From an uncultured Anaerolineaceae bacterium (lineage in GTDB: Bacteria > Chloroflexota > Anaerolineae > Anaerolineales > Anaerolineaceae): a stretch of 9,434 nucleotides of DNA. The stretch spans positions 1 through 9,434 of the forward strand of contig CALAEB010000110.1 of the NCBI GenBank assembly GCA_937890875.1, in the 5' to 3' direction. This document shows positions 1 through 6,039 of the stretch, one piece after another. Position numbers and translations under genes: made by a program. Position 1 is the first letter of the stretch, and the number at the start of each line of letters is the position of its first letter. The notes under the pieces are model-generated. The model was not told where the DNA came from. It searched no databases and saw only the letters and a list, made by a program, of their open reading frames with translations.

Positions 1-643
1 TGCCGGCGGGAATCGTTGTCAGGAGATTTTCCGGGACAAATTCTTTATCCACAAAAACAAATACTTCCGTCGAATAAAATCTTTCCATAACCAGGTTATG
101 CCGCCGTAATAGGGTCCCCGCGTTATTGAAATAGAAAAGCGGAAGCTGATTTTCAACCAGACGATCATGCAGCGTTCGCAGCATCATCTCGTACACATCG
201 ATCTCATAATCATAGAAATTGACACCGGCATTGATACAGTACAGATATCTTTGTTCGTTGTATTCCAGCATGATCGTGCCATCCGGGGGAGCGCTGTGAT
301 ACCGCGCGATGTTTCCGAGTGTCCGTTGGACCGCGTGCCGCTGGAGCGTCAGCTGCCGGATTTCTGCATCAATCTGTTGTTGTTTTTGTTGGAGCACGCC
401 TGCAATATATGCCAGATTCCTGGCATCCAGCTGGTGTTTGATTTCGCTCAGTTTCATCCCCAGGGATTTCATATAACGGATCACATCCAAAATTGCGCTC
501 TGCCGGATATCGTAATACCGGTATTGGTTGTCCTCGCCGCGGCTTCTTGGAGATAGCAGTCCGATTTTGTCATACAGCCGCAGCGTCTGCTCCGAAATCC
601 GGTTCAGCCTGGCCATTTCGCCGATAGATAGTTTTTTCCGCAT
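1..643 (-). CDS. MerR-family transcriptional regulator with C-terminal effector-binding region (partial, 3' end cut by window)
   Basis: Reading the minus strand from the ATG at 643 gives 214 codons without a stop, running off the left edge. Residues 1-75 form a MerR winged helix-turn-helix: it opens MRKKLSIGEMARL, then has SEQTLRLYDKIGLLSP (helix 2 and turn) and the wing motif NQYRYYD. Residues about 80-112 are rich in Gln, Leu and Ile and look like the antiparallel dimer coiled coil of MerR proteins. From about residue 120 (the stretch beginning GTIMLEYNEQRYLY) there is a separate domain resembling the GyrI-like ligand domain of BmrR/BltR-type multidrug regulators. It has no visible cysteine cluster of the metal-sensing kind. 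A good ribosome site (AAGGAG, about 648-653) precedes the ATG. The gene is divergent from valS. Family knowledge suggests a drug or small-molecule sensor that activates a nearby promoter; the target cannot be seen here. The family call is firm, the ligand unknown. Confidence 0.88.
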   Translation of the reverse strand, partial: MRKKLSIGEMARLNRISEQTLRLYDKIGLLSPRSRGEDNQYRYYDIRQSAILDVIRYMKSLGMKLSEIKHQLDARNLAYIAGVLQQKQQQIDAEIRQLTLQRHAVQRTLGNIARYHSAPPDGTIMLEYNEQRYLYCINAGVNFYDYEIDVYEMMLRTLHDRLVENQLPLFYFNNAGTLLRRHNLVMERFYSTEVFVFVDKEFVPENLLTTIPAG

Positions 644-672
644 AAAACTCCTTTTTCTGCCACTTTTAAAAC

Positions 673-703
673 ATTATACTATAGAAGAACTTATTGCGGA
701 TAA
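673..703 (-). promoter_or_regulatory. Probable promoter of the merR-family gene
   Basis: On the minus strand a perfect TATAAT lies at 678-673, about 30 bases before the ATG at 643. No good -35 is seen. The best candidate is TTATCC (703-698), which would leave a 19-bp spacer, the stretched length used by MerR-controlled promoters and so compatible with self-regulation. No clear dyad lies in the spacer. The -10 is convincing, the rest tentative. Confidence 0.45.
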
Positions 704-716
704 AAGGGAAGGCTTG

Positions 717-759
717 CAGTTGTTTTGTTTCTGCGCTTTGCGTAGAAACAAAACAACTG
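717..759. repeat. Long hairpin/cruciform element, copy 1 (20-bp stem, 3-nt loop)
   Basis: Two 20-base arms (717-736 and 740-759) are complementary throughout except for one G-T wobble (733/743). They surround the loop TTT (737-739). The arms are rich in T on the left and A on the right, with a GC core CGC-TTT-GCG. It lies between the divergent merR and valS promoters and outside both transcripts as inferred. No T-run follows on either strand, so it does not look like an intrinsic terminator. A hairpin of the same dimensions and core lies at 4367-4409. Function unknown; possibly a small dispersed palindromic repeat. Confidence 0.7.
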
Positions 760-819
760 TGGAGAATTTATCATCAAAATTTGAATCCCCGGCAGTGTCT
801 CGAATTGCTGAATTCCCGG

Positions 820-848
820 TTGACGATCACCGGTCTCTTCTGTATAAT
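820..848 (+). promoter_or_regulatory. sigma70-type promoter of the T-box/valS transcript
   Basis: TTGACG (820-825) and TATAAT (843-848) are separated by exactly 17 bp, 11 of 12 bases matching the housekeeping consensus. Transcription would start at about 855, some 17 bases before Stem I of the T-box leader. The near-perfect match fits a strong constitutive promoter with control exerted downstream by the leader. Confidence 0.88.
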
Positions 849-854
849 TCAACT

Positions 855-1127
855 AATCGAAACAGAAAATCTGGCGGAACGAGTAACCTGCAGGGTCCCT
901 TACAGAGAAGGGCGGGCGGTGAGACCCCCTGGGAAAGCCATGCAGACGAAGTCCTCCGCCAAACGATGGCCGAAGAACCCCATGCATCAAGGAAAGTAGA
1001 CCGGCCCGGAGAAGCCCCGTTATTGTGCCGATCATAAACTGAGTGTATACCGATCTGAAGACCAGTATAAATTGAGGTGGTACCGCGGAAGCAGCAGCTT
1101 TCGTCCTCTGGGACGGAAGCTTTTTTA
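855..1127 (+). promoter_or_regulatory. T-box riboswitch (tRNA-Val-sensing leader of valS)
   Basis: This leader RNA senses uncharged tRNA-Val and lets valS be transcribed when valine charging falls. Stem I closes with a perfect 7-bp helix (872-878 with 955-961). Its specifier loop has AGTA (882-885) on the 5' side and GAA-GTC-C on the 3' side, placing the specifier codon GUC (Val) at 951-953. A second helix CTGCA/TGCAG (888-892 with 941-945) lies above the loop. The distal conserved pieces CAGAGA (903-908) and GGTGAGA (918-924) are present. Stem III is probably 1046-1069. The T-box sequence is AGGTGGTACCGCGG (1075-1088). The antiterminator pairs GAGG (1074-1077) with CCTC (1105-1108) and GCG (1085-1087) with CGT (1102-1104). 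This leaves a bulge whose UGGU can pair with the ACCA end of tRNA-Val. It competes with the terminator at 1097-1126. The start at 855 is inferred from the promoter. Confidence 0.95.
1097..1126 (+). terminator. Regulated intrinsic terminator of the valS T-box leader
   Basis: A 10-bp stem (1097-1106 with 1111-1120, one T-G wobble) with loop TCTG is followed by six T's (1121-1126). Its 5' arm contains CGTCC, which is also the 3' arm of the antiterminator, so the two folds exclude each other, as in all transcriptional T-box switches. Confidence 0.93.
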
Positions 1128-1177
1128 TTGCCCGGCGCCGGGCGCCGTCCGCAAAAATAACAGAACCTGGAGAGAGA

Positions 1178-3883
1178 ATGAGCCATAAAGAACTGCCAAA
1201 GACATACGATTTTGCAGCGACCGAAGAATCCCTTTATCAGTGGTGGTGGGAACGGGGATATTTTAAACCGTCCAACGATCCGGCCAACCCGGATTTCGAC
1301 CCTGACCATACCCCGTACGTCATCTCGATCCCTCCTCCAAATGTCACCGGTGAGCTTCATCTCGGTCATGCCATGTTTGTCTCCATGGAGGACCTGATGA
1401 TCCGTTATCACCGCATGAAAGGCATTCCGACGCTCTGGGTCCCCGGGACCGACCATGCCGGCATCGCCACTCAGATGGTGGTTGAACGCTCGCTGAATGC
1501 CGAAGGAATCCGGCGGGAGTCGTTAGGCCGCGAGAAATTCGTTGAAAAAGTCTGGGAATGGAAAAAACTGTACCACGACCGCATCAGCAAGCAGATCCGC
1601 CGTCTCGGCGCATCCTGCGACTGGGACCGGGAGCGTTTTACAATGGATGAAGGGCTTTCCAGGGCAGTCCGCGAAGTGTTCGTCAAATTATACGAGGACG
1701 GACTCATGTACCGCGGGCCACGGATCGTAAACTGGTCGCCCAAGCTGCAAACCGCTGTTTCGGACCTGGAAGTGGAGTATTCTGAAGAGCCCGGTTTTCT
1801 GTATTACTTTAAATATATGCTGGCGGACGGCAGCGGAGAATATTTGCCCGTTGCAACCACGCGCCCGGAGACCATTCTGGGCGACACGGCCGTCGCTGTC
1901 CACCCGGAAGACGAGCGTTTCACCCGTTTCATCGGGAAAGAGGTGGTTGTGCCGATCACGGGCAGGGTGATTCCGGTGATCACCGATGAATATGTGGACC
2001 GCGAATTCGGCACCGGCGCAGTTAAAATCACCCCGGCGCATGATCCGAACGACTATAAAATCGGGCTGAATCATAACCTGCCGATGATCAACATCATGAC
2101 CCAAACCGCGACCATCAACGAGGAGGGTGCGCCGTATACCGGACTGGACCGTTTCGAATGCCGCAAGAAGCTCTGGGCGGACATGAAAGAAGCCGGTCTG
2201 GTCATCAAAGAAGAACCGCATAAACTGAATATCCCGCGCTCACAGCGCAGCGGTGAGATCATTGAACCGATGATTTCAACCCAGTGGTTTGCCCGCATGC
2301 AGCCGCTGGCTGATCTGGCGCTGGAGGCTGTGCGTGACGGGCGGATCAAGATCATCCCGGAACATTTTACGAAGATTTACTATAACTGGCTGGAAAATAT
2401 CCAGGACTGGTGTGTCAGCCGCCAGTTGTGGTGGGGGCACCGCATCCCGGTCTGGTATTGTGCGGAATGCGGCGAGATGACTGTCTCCCGCACGGATATC
2501 GACACTTGTCCAAAATGCGGCAGCAAAGCCATCGAACAGGATCCGGATGTTCTGGATACCTGGTTCTCCTCCTGGCTGTGGCCGTTCTCCACGCTGGGAT
2601 GGCCGGAGAAAACGCCGGATTATGAATATTTCTATCCGACGACCATGATGGAGACCGGATATGACATTCTGTTCTTCTGGGTCGCGCGCATGATCATGGG
2701 CGGCATGTATTTCACCGGAAAGATCCCCTTCAGCCAGGTTTACCTGCACGGACTGGTGCGGGATGAACACGGGAAGAAGATGAGCAAGACCAAGGGAAAC
2801 GTGGTCGATCCACTGACTGTGATGGATGAGTTGGGAACCGACGCGCTGCGCTTCCCGCTGCTGGTCGGTTCCACCGCCGGCAACGACACGAATCTAAGCG
2901 TTAAAAAAGTGGAAGCCAACCGGAATTTCGCCAACAAACTTTGGAACGCCGCCCGTTTTGTGATCAGTTCACTGGAAAAGGCGCCGGAGGTCCCGCTCTC
3001 GGATGAACTTCAGCCGACCCTGGCGGATACCTGGATCTGGGCCCGGCTGCAGGCGCTGATTGCCAACGTAGAACGGCTTTTCGGCAGCCACCAATACGGG
3101 GAAGCCGGCCGCCAGATTTATGACTATTTCTGGAGTGAGTATGCTGACTGGTATCTGGAAATTGCCAAAATCCAGCTTGCCAGCGGCGGGGATACCGCAT
3201 TTCATACTGCCAAAATGCTGGTCCGGGTACTGGACACATGTCTGCGGCTGCTGCACCCATTCACGCCGTTTGTGACTGAAGCCATCTGGGGACATCTGAA
3301 AGAGGCCGCCAGTGACCAGTCCGACCAATTCGCGCCTGAAGGAGGCTGGGAAGAAGCGCTGATCATCGCCCGCTGGCCGGTCGCCGAAGAAAAACAGGAT
3401 GCAGACGACCCGGCCATTGCCGACATGCTGCAGCTTCAGGATGTGATCCGCGCGATCCGCAATATCCGCACCGAGAAGAATGTCAAACCTGGGAAACGGA
3501 TCCCGGCTATCCTTGCCGCCTCGGAAAAAGCTGCGCTGTTCAGAGAGCAGCGCGAGATTCTGTCTGTGCTGGCATATTTGGACCCGGAAACGCTGCAGAT
3601 TACCGAACAGACCTTCGAAAAACCGGAAGATACTATTTCGACCGCCGTTTCAGGAATCGGCATTTTCCTCAAAATTGAGGAGACGGTAGATAAAGCAGCG
3701 GAGTCGGAGCGGCTGAAGAAAGAACTTGCTGAAGTGAAAAGCCAGATCATCCGGCTGGAGAAGCTGTTGAATTCCGCCTTTGCGGAAAAAGCGCCGGCGG
3801 CAGTCGTCACGGGCGAACGGGAAAAACTTGAAAAATATCAGACTACGGCTGAAAATTTGCAGGCACAAATCGACAGTCTGTAA
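1178..3883 (+). CDS. valS: Valyl-tRNA synthetase (ValRS)
   Basis: Cytoplasmic class I aminoacyl-tRNA synthetase that joins valine to tRNA-Val using ATP. The 901-residue length is normal for bacterial ValRS. The Rossmann catalytic fold shows PPPNVTGELHLGHAM, with the HIGH-type motif HLGH at 61-64, and the KMSKS-type loop KMSKT at 534-538. The inserted CP1 editing domain, which removes mischarged threonine, carries VATTRPET (from residue 225) and TPAHDPND (285-292). A zinc-ribbon-like cluster has C428, C431, C444 and C447. Residues about 640-800 form the helical anticodon-binding domain. Residues 835-901 are a Lys/Glu/Leu-rich coiled coil, the tRNA-binding arm typical of ValRS. This arm, together with the GUC specifier in the leader, favours ValRS over IleRS or LeuRS. 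The ATG is preceded by GGAGAG (1169-1174). The gene is transcribed alone under T-box control and ends at a strong terminator. All key motifs are intact. Confidence 0.98.
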   Translation: MSHKELPKTYDFAATEESLYQWWWERGYFKPSNDPANPDFDPDHTPYVISIPPPNVTGELHLGHAMFVSMEDLMIRYHRMKGIPTLWVPGTDHAGIATQMVVERSLNAEGIRRESLGREKFVEKVWEWKKLYHDRISKQIRRLGASCDWDRERFTMDEGLSRAVREVFVKLYEDGLMYRGPRIVNWSPKLQTAVSDLEVEYSEEPGFLYYFKYMLADGSGEYLPVATTRPETILGDTAVAVHPEDERFTRFIGKEVVVPITGRVIPVITDEYVDREFGTGAVKITPAHDPNDYKIGLNHNLPMINIMTQTATINEEGAPYTGLDRFECRKKLWADMKEAGLVIKEEPHKLNIPRSQRSGEIIEPMISTQWFARMQPLADLALEAVRDGRIKIIPEHFTKIYYNWLENIQDWCVSRQLWWGHRIPVWYCAECGEMTVSRTDIDTCPKCGSKAIEQDPDVLDTWFSSWLWPFSTLGWPEKTPDYEYFYPTTMMETGYDILFFWVARMIMGGMYFTGKIPFSQVYLHGLVRDEHGKKMSKTKGNVVDPLTVMDELGTDALRFPLLVGSTAGNDTNLSVKKVEANRNFANKLWNAARFVISSLEKAPEVPLSDELQPTLADTWIWARLQALIANVERLFGSHQYGEAGRQIYDYFWSEYADWYLEIAKIQLASGGDTAFHTAKMLVRVLDTCLRLLHPFTPFVTEAIWGHLKEAASDQSDQFAPEGGWEEALIIARWPVAEEKQDADDPAIADMLQLQDVIRAIRNIRTEKNVKPGKRIPAILAASEKAALFREQREILSVLAYLDPETLQITEQTFEKPEDTISTAVSGIGIFLKIEETVDKAAESERLKKELAEVKSQIIRLEKLLNSAFAEKAPAAVVTGEREKLEKYQTTAENLQAQIDSL

Positions 3884-3912
3884 TTATCCGCTTTTGAATC
3901 TCCCTATGAAAA

Positions 3913-3957
3913 GAGGGTGTCTCCGGTAAAGAAACCCTAGACACCCTCGAAATTTTT
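3913..3957. terminator. Intrinsic terminator between convergent valS and tatA, probably two-way
   Basis: A perfect 10-bp stem (3913-3922 with 3939-3948) starts 29 bases after the valS stop. On the plus strand it is followed by TTTTT (3953-3957) after a short GAAA. On the minus strand the stem is followed directly by TTTT, so it can also stop tatA transcripts, which end at 4014. The 16-base loop may fold further through GGT/ACC (3925-3927 with 3934-3936). Confidence 0.82.
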
Positions 3958-4013
3958 CCCGTTCAGGATTCGACTTCCGGGCATAGGTTTATGCCGCCAA
4001 AGTGTGACAGAAA

Positions 4014-4217
4014 TTATTGATCGTCTGTCTTATCTGTTTCGGAATCCTGCTTGTCCGCTTCCTTATCCGCATCCTTGCGGCTTTCGTTAAGCCCTTCTTT
4101 AAATGCAGTGATGCTGCTTCCGAGTTCTTTTGAAATTTTCGCAATTCTGCCTGGTCCGAACAACAAAACCACAATGACCAAAACGATCACGATTTCAGCA
4201 ATACCTGGTTTCCACAT
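4014..4217 (-). CDS. tatA: Sec-independent (twin-arginine) translocase subunit TatA
   Basis: A 67-residue membrane protein of the Tat pathway, which exports folded proteins; TatA multimers form the translocation element beside TatC. Residues about 6-20 are one hydrophobic membrane helix (ends VLVIVVLLFG). They are followed by the FG hinge (F20-G21), then an amphipathic helix with the TatA-type pattern ISKELGSSITAFKEGL (28-43), then a highly charged Asp/Lys tail. Length and layout match TatA/E; TatB is usually longer with a different hinge region. The ATG at 4217 follows a purine-rich ribosome site (AGGAAGGAAG, 4230-4221 on the minus strand). It is convergent with valS. No tatC is seen in the window, so the partner must lie elsewhere. 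TatA versus TatE cannot be settled from sequence alone. Confidence 0.93.
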   Translation of the reverse strand: MWKPGIAEIVIVLVIVVLLFGPGRIAKISKELGSSITAFKEGLNESRKDADKEADKQDSETDKTDDQ

Positions 4218-4267
4218 AAGCTTCCTTCCTCTGTCCGGCGTCGCAGCCGAACCTGTTTCTACTGCGA

Positions 4268-4296
4268 ATTATACATTCTTTTCGTTGGCTTCGGAA
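4268..4296 (-). promoter_or_regulatory. Probable promoter of tatA
   Basis: On the minus strand TATAAT (4273-4268) lies about 50 bases before the tatA ATG. A weak -35, TTCCGA (4296-4291), sits 17 bp upstream. The -10 is perfect, the -35 matches 3 of 6, so the call is moderate. Confidence 0.5.
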
Positions 4297-4366
4297 CCTC
4301 ATCCACAAATCATGAATTCAAAATTTGGTTGCGGTACCAAAACTCGGGCTCCTCAGCCGGAGAAAC

Positions 4367-4409
4367 TTTTGTTTATTTTTTCGTGCGAAGCGCAAAAAAA
4401 TAAACAAAA
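4367..4409. repeat. Long hairpin/cruciform element, copy 2 (20-bp stem, 3-nt loop)
   Basis: Two 20-base arms (4367-4386 and 4390-4409) pair throughout except for one C-A mismatch (4382/4394) and one T-G wobble (4384/4392), around the loop GAA (4387-4389). Read on the minus strand its core is TGCGC-TTC-GC, almost the same as TGCGC-TTT-GC in the element at 717-759. The T/A-rich arms differ while keeping complementarity. It lies in the intergenic stretch 4218-4531, beyond the 3' end of the aldo/keto reductase gene and upstream of tatA. No strong T-run follows it. The rest of 4297-4466 shows no gene. Confidence 0.7.
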
Positions 4410-4466
4410 ATCTATTATGTCTACTTGTATCCTGTAAAGACGAGCGGAGCGAAGAAGAAAGAATTC

Positions 4467-4499
4467 ATGAGGGTATCCTGAGTTTCAGGATACCCTCAT
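4467..4499 (-). terminator. Terminator hairpin downstream of the aldo/keto reductase gene
   Basis: A perfect 15-bp inverted repeat (4467-4481 with 4485-4499) with a 3-base loop lies 32 bases past the stop codon of the aldo/keto reductase gene. On the minus strand it is followed by GAATTCTTTCTTCTTC, pyrimidine-rich but not a clean T-run. The plus side has no T-run. Position and stem strength suggest termination or 3'-end protection, with somewhat imperfect terminator form. Confidence 0.65.
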
Positions 4500-4531
4500 C
4501 TTATGATCGAATGAACACCAGAAGCATTCGC

Positions 4532-5452
4532 TTACGGCAGAATGTTTCCGGCGGATAAATAGATTTCGTACCACTCTTCGCGTGTGAGCGAGACATCTGC
4601 AGCTTTCACACAATCCTTCAGCCGCGCTTCGTTCATCGTGCCGGTCACCACCTGCATTTTGGCCGGATGCCGAAGCAGCCATGCAACGGCAATAGTTGTA
4701 TTGCTTACAGTGTGTTTCTCTGCGAGCTCATCAATTTTCGCATTGAGCACCGGAAACTGATCATTACCCAGAAATACGCCGTTGAAAAAACCGTATTGGA
4801 AGGGCGACCAGGTCTGGATCGTAATATCATTGAGACGGCAGAAATCAAGCACACTGCCGTCGCGATTCACTGCCTTGTCATCCAGCATATTGACATGTAA
4901 ACCCTGTGAGATCATATTGGCATTGGTAATGCTCAGCTGCAATTGATTGGCCACGATCGGCTGTTTCACGAATTTCTTCAGCAGCTGGATCTGCATGGGG
5001 TTATGGTTGGAAACGCCGAAATGGCGCACCTTTCCGCTGTTTTCCAGCATATCGAACGCCTCCGCCACCGCTTCCGGCTCCACCAGCGCATCCGGGCGGT
5101 GCAGCAGCAGTACATCCACATAATCAGTTTTCAGGCGTTTTAGAATGCCGTCAACAGATTCCAAAATATGCTCCTTAGAGAAATCGTGCCCGATGCCCCT
5201 GCGGATGCCGCATTTGGACTGCAAAATCACTTTTTCACGAACCGCGGCGTTCATACCGATGGCATCAGCGAAAATCTCTTCGCAAAGCCCATCCCCGTAA
5301 ACATCAGCATGATCAAAGAAATTCGCGCCCGCTTCAACAGCGGTTTTTACAAAATGTTCCGCCTTCGGCTTATCCAATCGGTCGATCCGCATACAGCCGA
5401 CCGCAATGACAGGAACCTGTAAATCCGATTTACCCAGTTGTATTTTTCTCAT
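4532..5452 (-). CDS. Aldo/keto reductase, YdhF-like
   Basis: A 306-residue cytoplasmic NAD(P)H-dependent oxidoreductase of the aldo/keto reductase superfamily, a TIM-barrel enzyme that reduces aldehydes or ketones. The catalytic tetrad is visible: D47 in FFDHADVYG, Y52, K80 in QSKCG and H118 in LLLHRPD. The cofactor-side signatures FGVSNHN (from 145) and TWSPFQYGFFNG are present, and near the C terminus VVTGTMN matches the usual pyrophosphate-binding loop. FDHADVYG and LLLHRPD resemble E. coli YdhF and its relatives; the substrate is not known. The start ATG is supported by GGGAGG (5468-5463) ten bases upstream. It is transcribed alone, from a promoter with a MerR-type operator at 5578-5611, to the hairpin at 4467-4499. 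That operator suggests induction by a reactive carbonyl, oxidant or toxic compound, which is inference. Family assignment is firm. Confidence 0.94.
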   Translation of the reverse strand: MRKIQLGKSDLQVPVIAVGCMRIDRLDKPKAEHFVKTAVEAGANFFDHADVYGDGLCEEIFADAIGMNAAVREKVILQSKCGIRRGIGHDFSKEHILESVDGILKRLKTDYVDVLLLHRPDALVEPEAVAEAFDMLENSGKVRHFGVSNHNPMQIQLLKKFVKQPIVANQLQLSITNANMISQGLHVNMLDDKAVNRDGSVLDFCRLNDITIQTWSPFQYGFFNGVFLGNDQFPVLNAKIDELAEKHTVSNTTIAVAWLLRHPAKMQVVTGTMNEARLKDCVKAADVSLTREEWYEIYLSAGNILP

Positions 5453-5577
5453 TGTGATAGATCCTCCCTGATAAATTTGTATAAAATTGATTTCCGCTCA
5501 AAAGAATTCTGACCCGAATAAAAATTGTGGAATTCATCCTCTTTGTCTCCAACATTTTTAATCATAAAGGTATCAGA

Positions 5578-5611
5578 ATTATAGTAGCACTTAGAGTCAT
5601 CTCTAAGTCAA
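5578..5611 (-). promoter_or_regulatory. MerR-type promoter/operator of the aldo/keto reductase gene
   Basis: On the minus strand TTGACT (5611-5606) is followed after 19 bp by TACTAT (5586-5581). A perfect dyad, ACTTAGAG-n4-CTCTAAGT (5589-5596 and 5601-5608), fills the spacer and overlaps the -35. A long 19-20 bp spacer with a dyad inside it is the classic arrangement of promoters untwisted by MerR-family activators; this form resembles sites of NmlR/AdhR-type regulators. A consensus TATAAT (5583-5578) overlaps the -10 but would need a 22-bp spacer. The transcript would have a leader of about 120 bases before the ATG at 5452. Confidence 0.8.
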
Positions 5612-5979
5612 TACAAACTGTCCTGCAGAAATTCAGGATTTGGTTCAAGGGTCAACTTCTTTGTTCGGGCTTTCGCTAAATCTGCCGGCGGCTTTATTAA
5701 AAATAGCTCCAGTATTGACCTGTTTATTCGCAAAAACTTTCCAGCTGTCAAATTTTCAGCAATTCGGACTATATGAAAAAGCCAGCTTACAGCTAAGCGG
5801 CCGATCACTCATTATCCTGGACGCTCCAGCTGCCCTTATCTGCCGAATCTGAATTCACGTTAACATCAGTGAAATCGAAATCCGTTCTTTTCACAACAAA
5901 CCGCTATTTTTCAAAAGACATCTTTCATCGAGGCGCTTGTACTCATTATCCATAATCCGCGTGTCCCCTCATATAAAGA
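5612..5979. other. Intergenic stretch with no supportable gene
   Basis: These 368 bases separate the aldo/keto reductase promoter from the opp operon promoter. Two overlapping open frames (5640-5852 plus, 5608-5808 minus) code for low-complexity peptides with no recognisable motif and no good ribosome site. Only a weak inverted repeat (TCCTG/CAGGA, 5621-5625 and 5634-5638) was seen. It may be decayed sequence or hold sites for unknown regulators. Confidence 0.6.
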
Positions 5980-5988
5980 TGCTATAAT
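5980..5988 (+). promoter_or_regulatory. Extended -10 promoter of the opp operon
   Basis: TGCTATAAT (5980-5988) is a perfect extended -10 element (TGn plus TATAAT). No recognisable -35 lies 16-18 bp upstream, which is tolerated in extended -10 promoters. Transcription would begin near 5995, giving a leader of about 45 bases before the oppB ATG at 6040. The weak -35 leaves room for an activator. Confidence 0.65.
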
Positions 5989-6039
5989 CGACACATTATT
6001 CTCGTAGAATGCCAGAGACTGTTCCTGCCTGGAGAGCGT

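Noticed and set aside
167..556. 129-codon open frame on the plus strand
   Set aside because: It lies antisense to the MerR-family gene, whose protein has a clear family match. It has no ribosome site and no recognisable motif.
717..759. Hairpins at 717-759 and 4367-4409 as ordinary rho-independent terminators or retron msd parts
   Set aside because: There is no T-run directly after either stem. The first sits between two divergent promoters where no transcript needs to end. No reverse transcriptase gene is present for a retron.
528..1037. Plus-strand open frames over the merR start and T-box leader (also 694-999)
   Set aside because: They run through the promoters, the hairpin and the structured T-box RNA. 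Their peptides are compositionally odd, and the RNA element explains the region.
827..1456. 209-codon minus-strand open frame over the T-box leader and valS 5' end
   Set aside because: It is antisense to the riboswitch and to conserved ValRS catalytic sequence, so it is a shadow.
5608..5852. Two overlapping small open frames in the reductase-opp gap
   Set aside because: Neither has a convincing ribosome site, recognisable motif or protein-like composition. The minus one ends at the MerR-type operator. They are left as unsupported.
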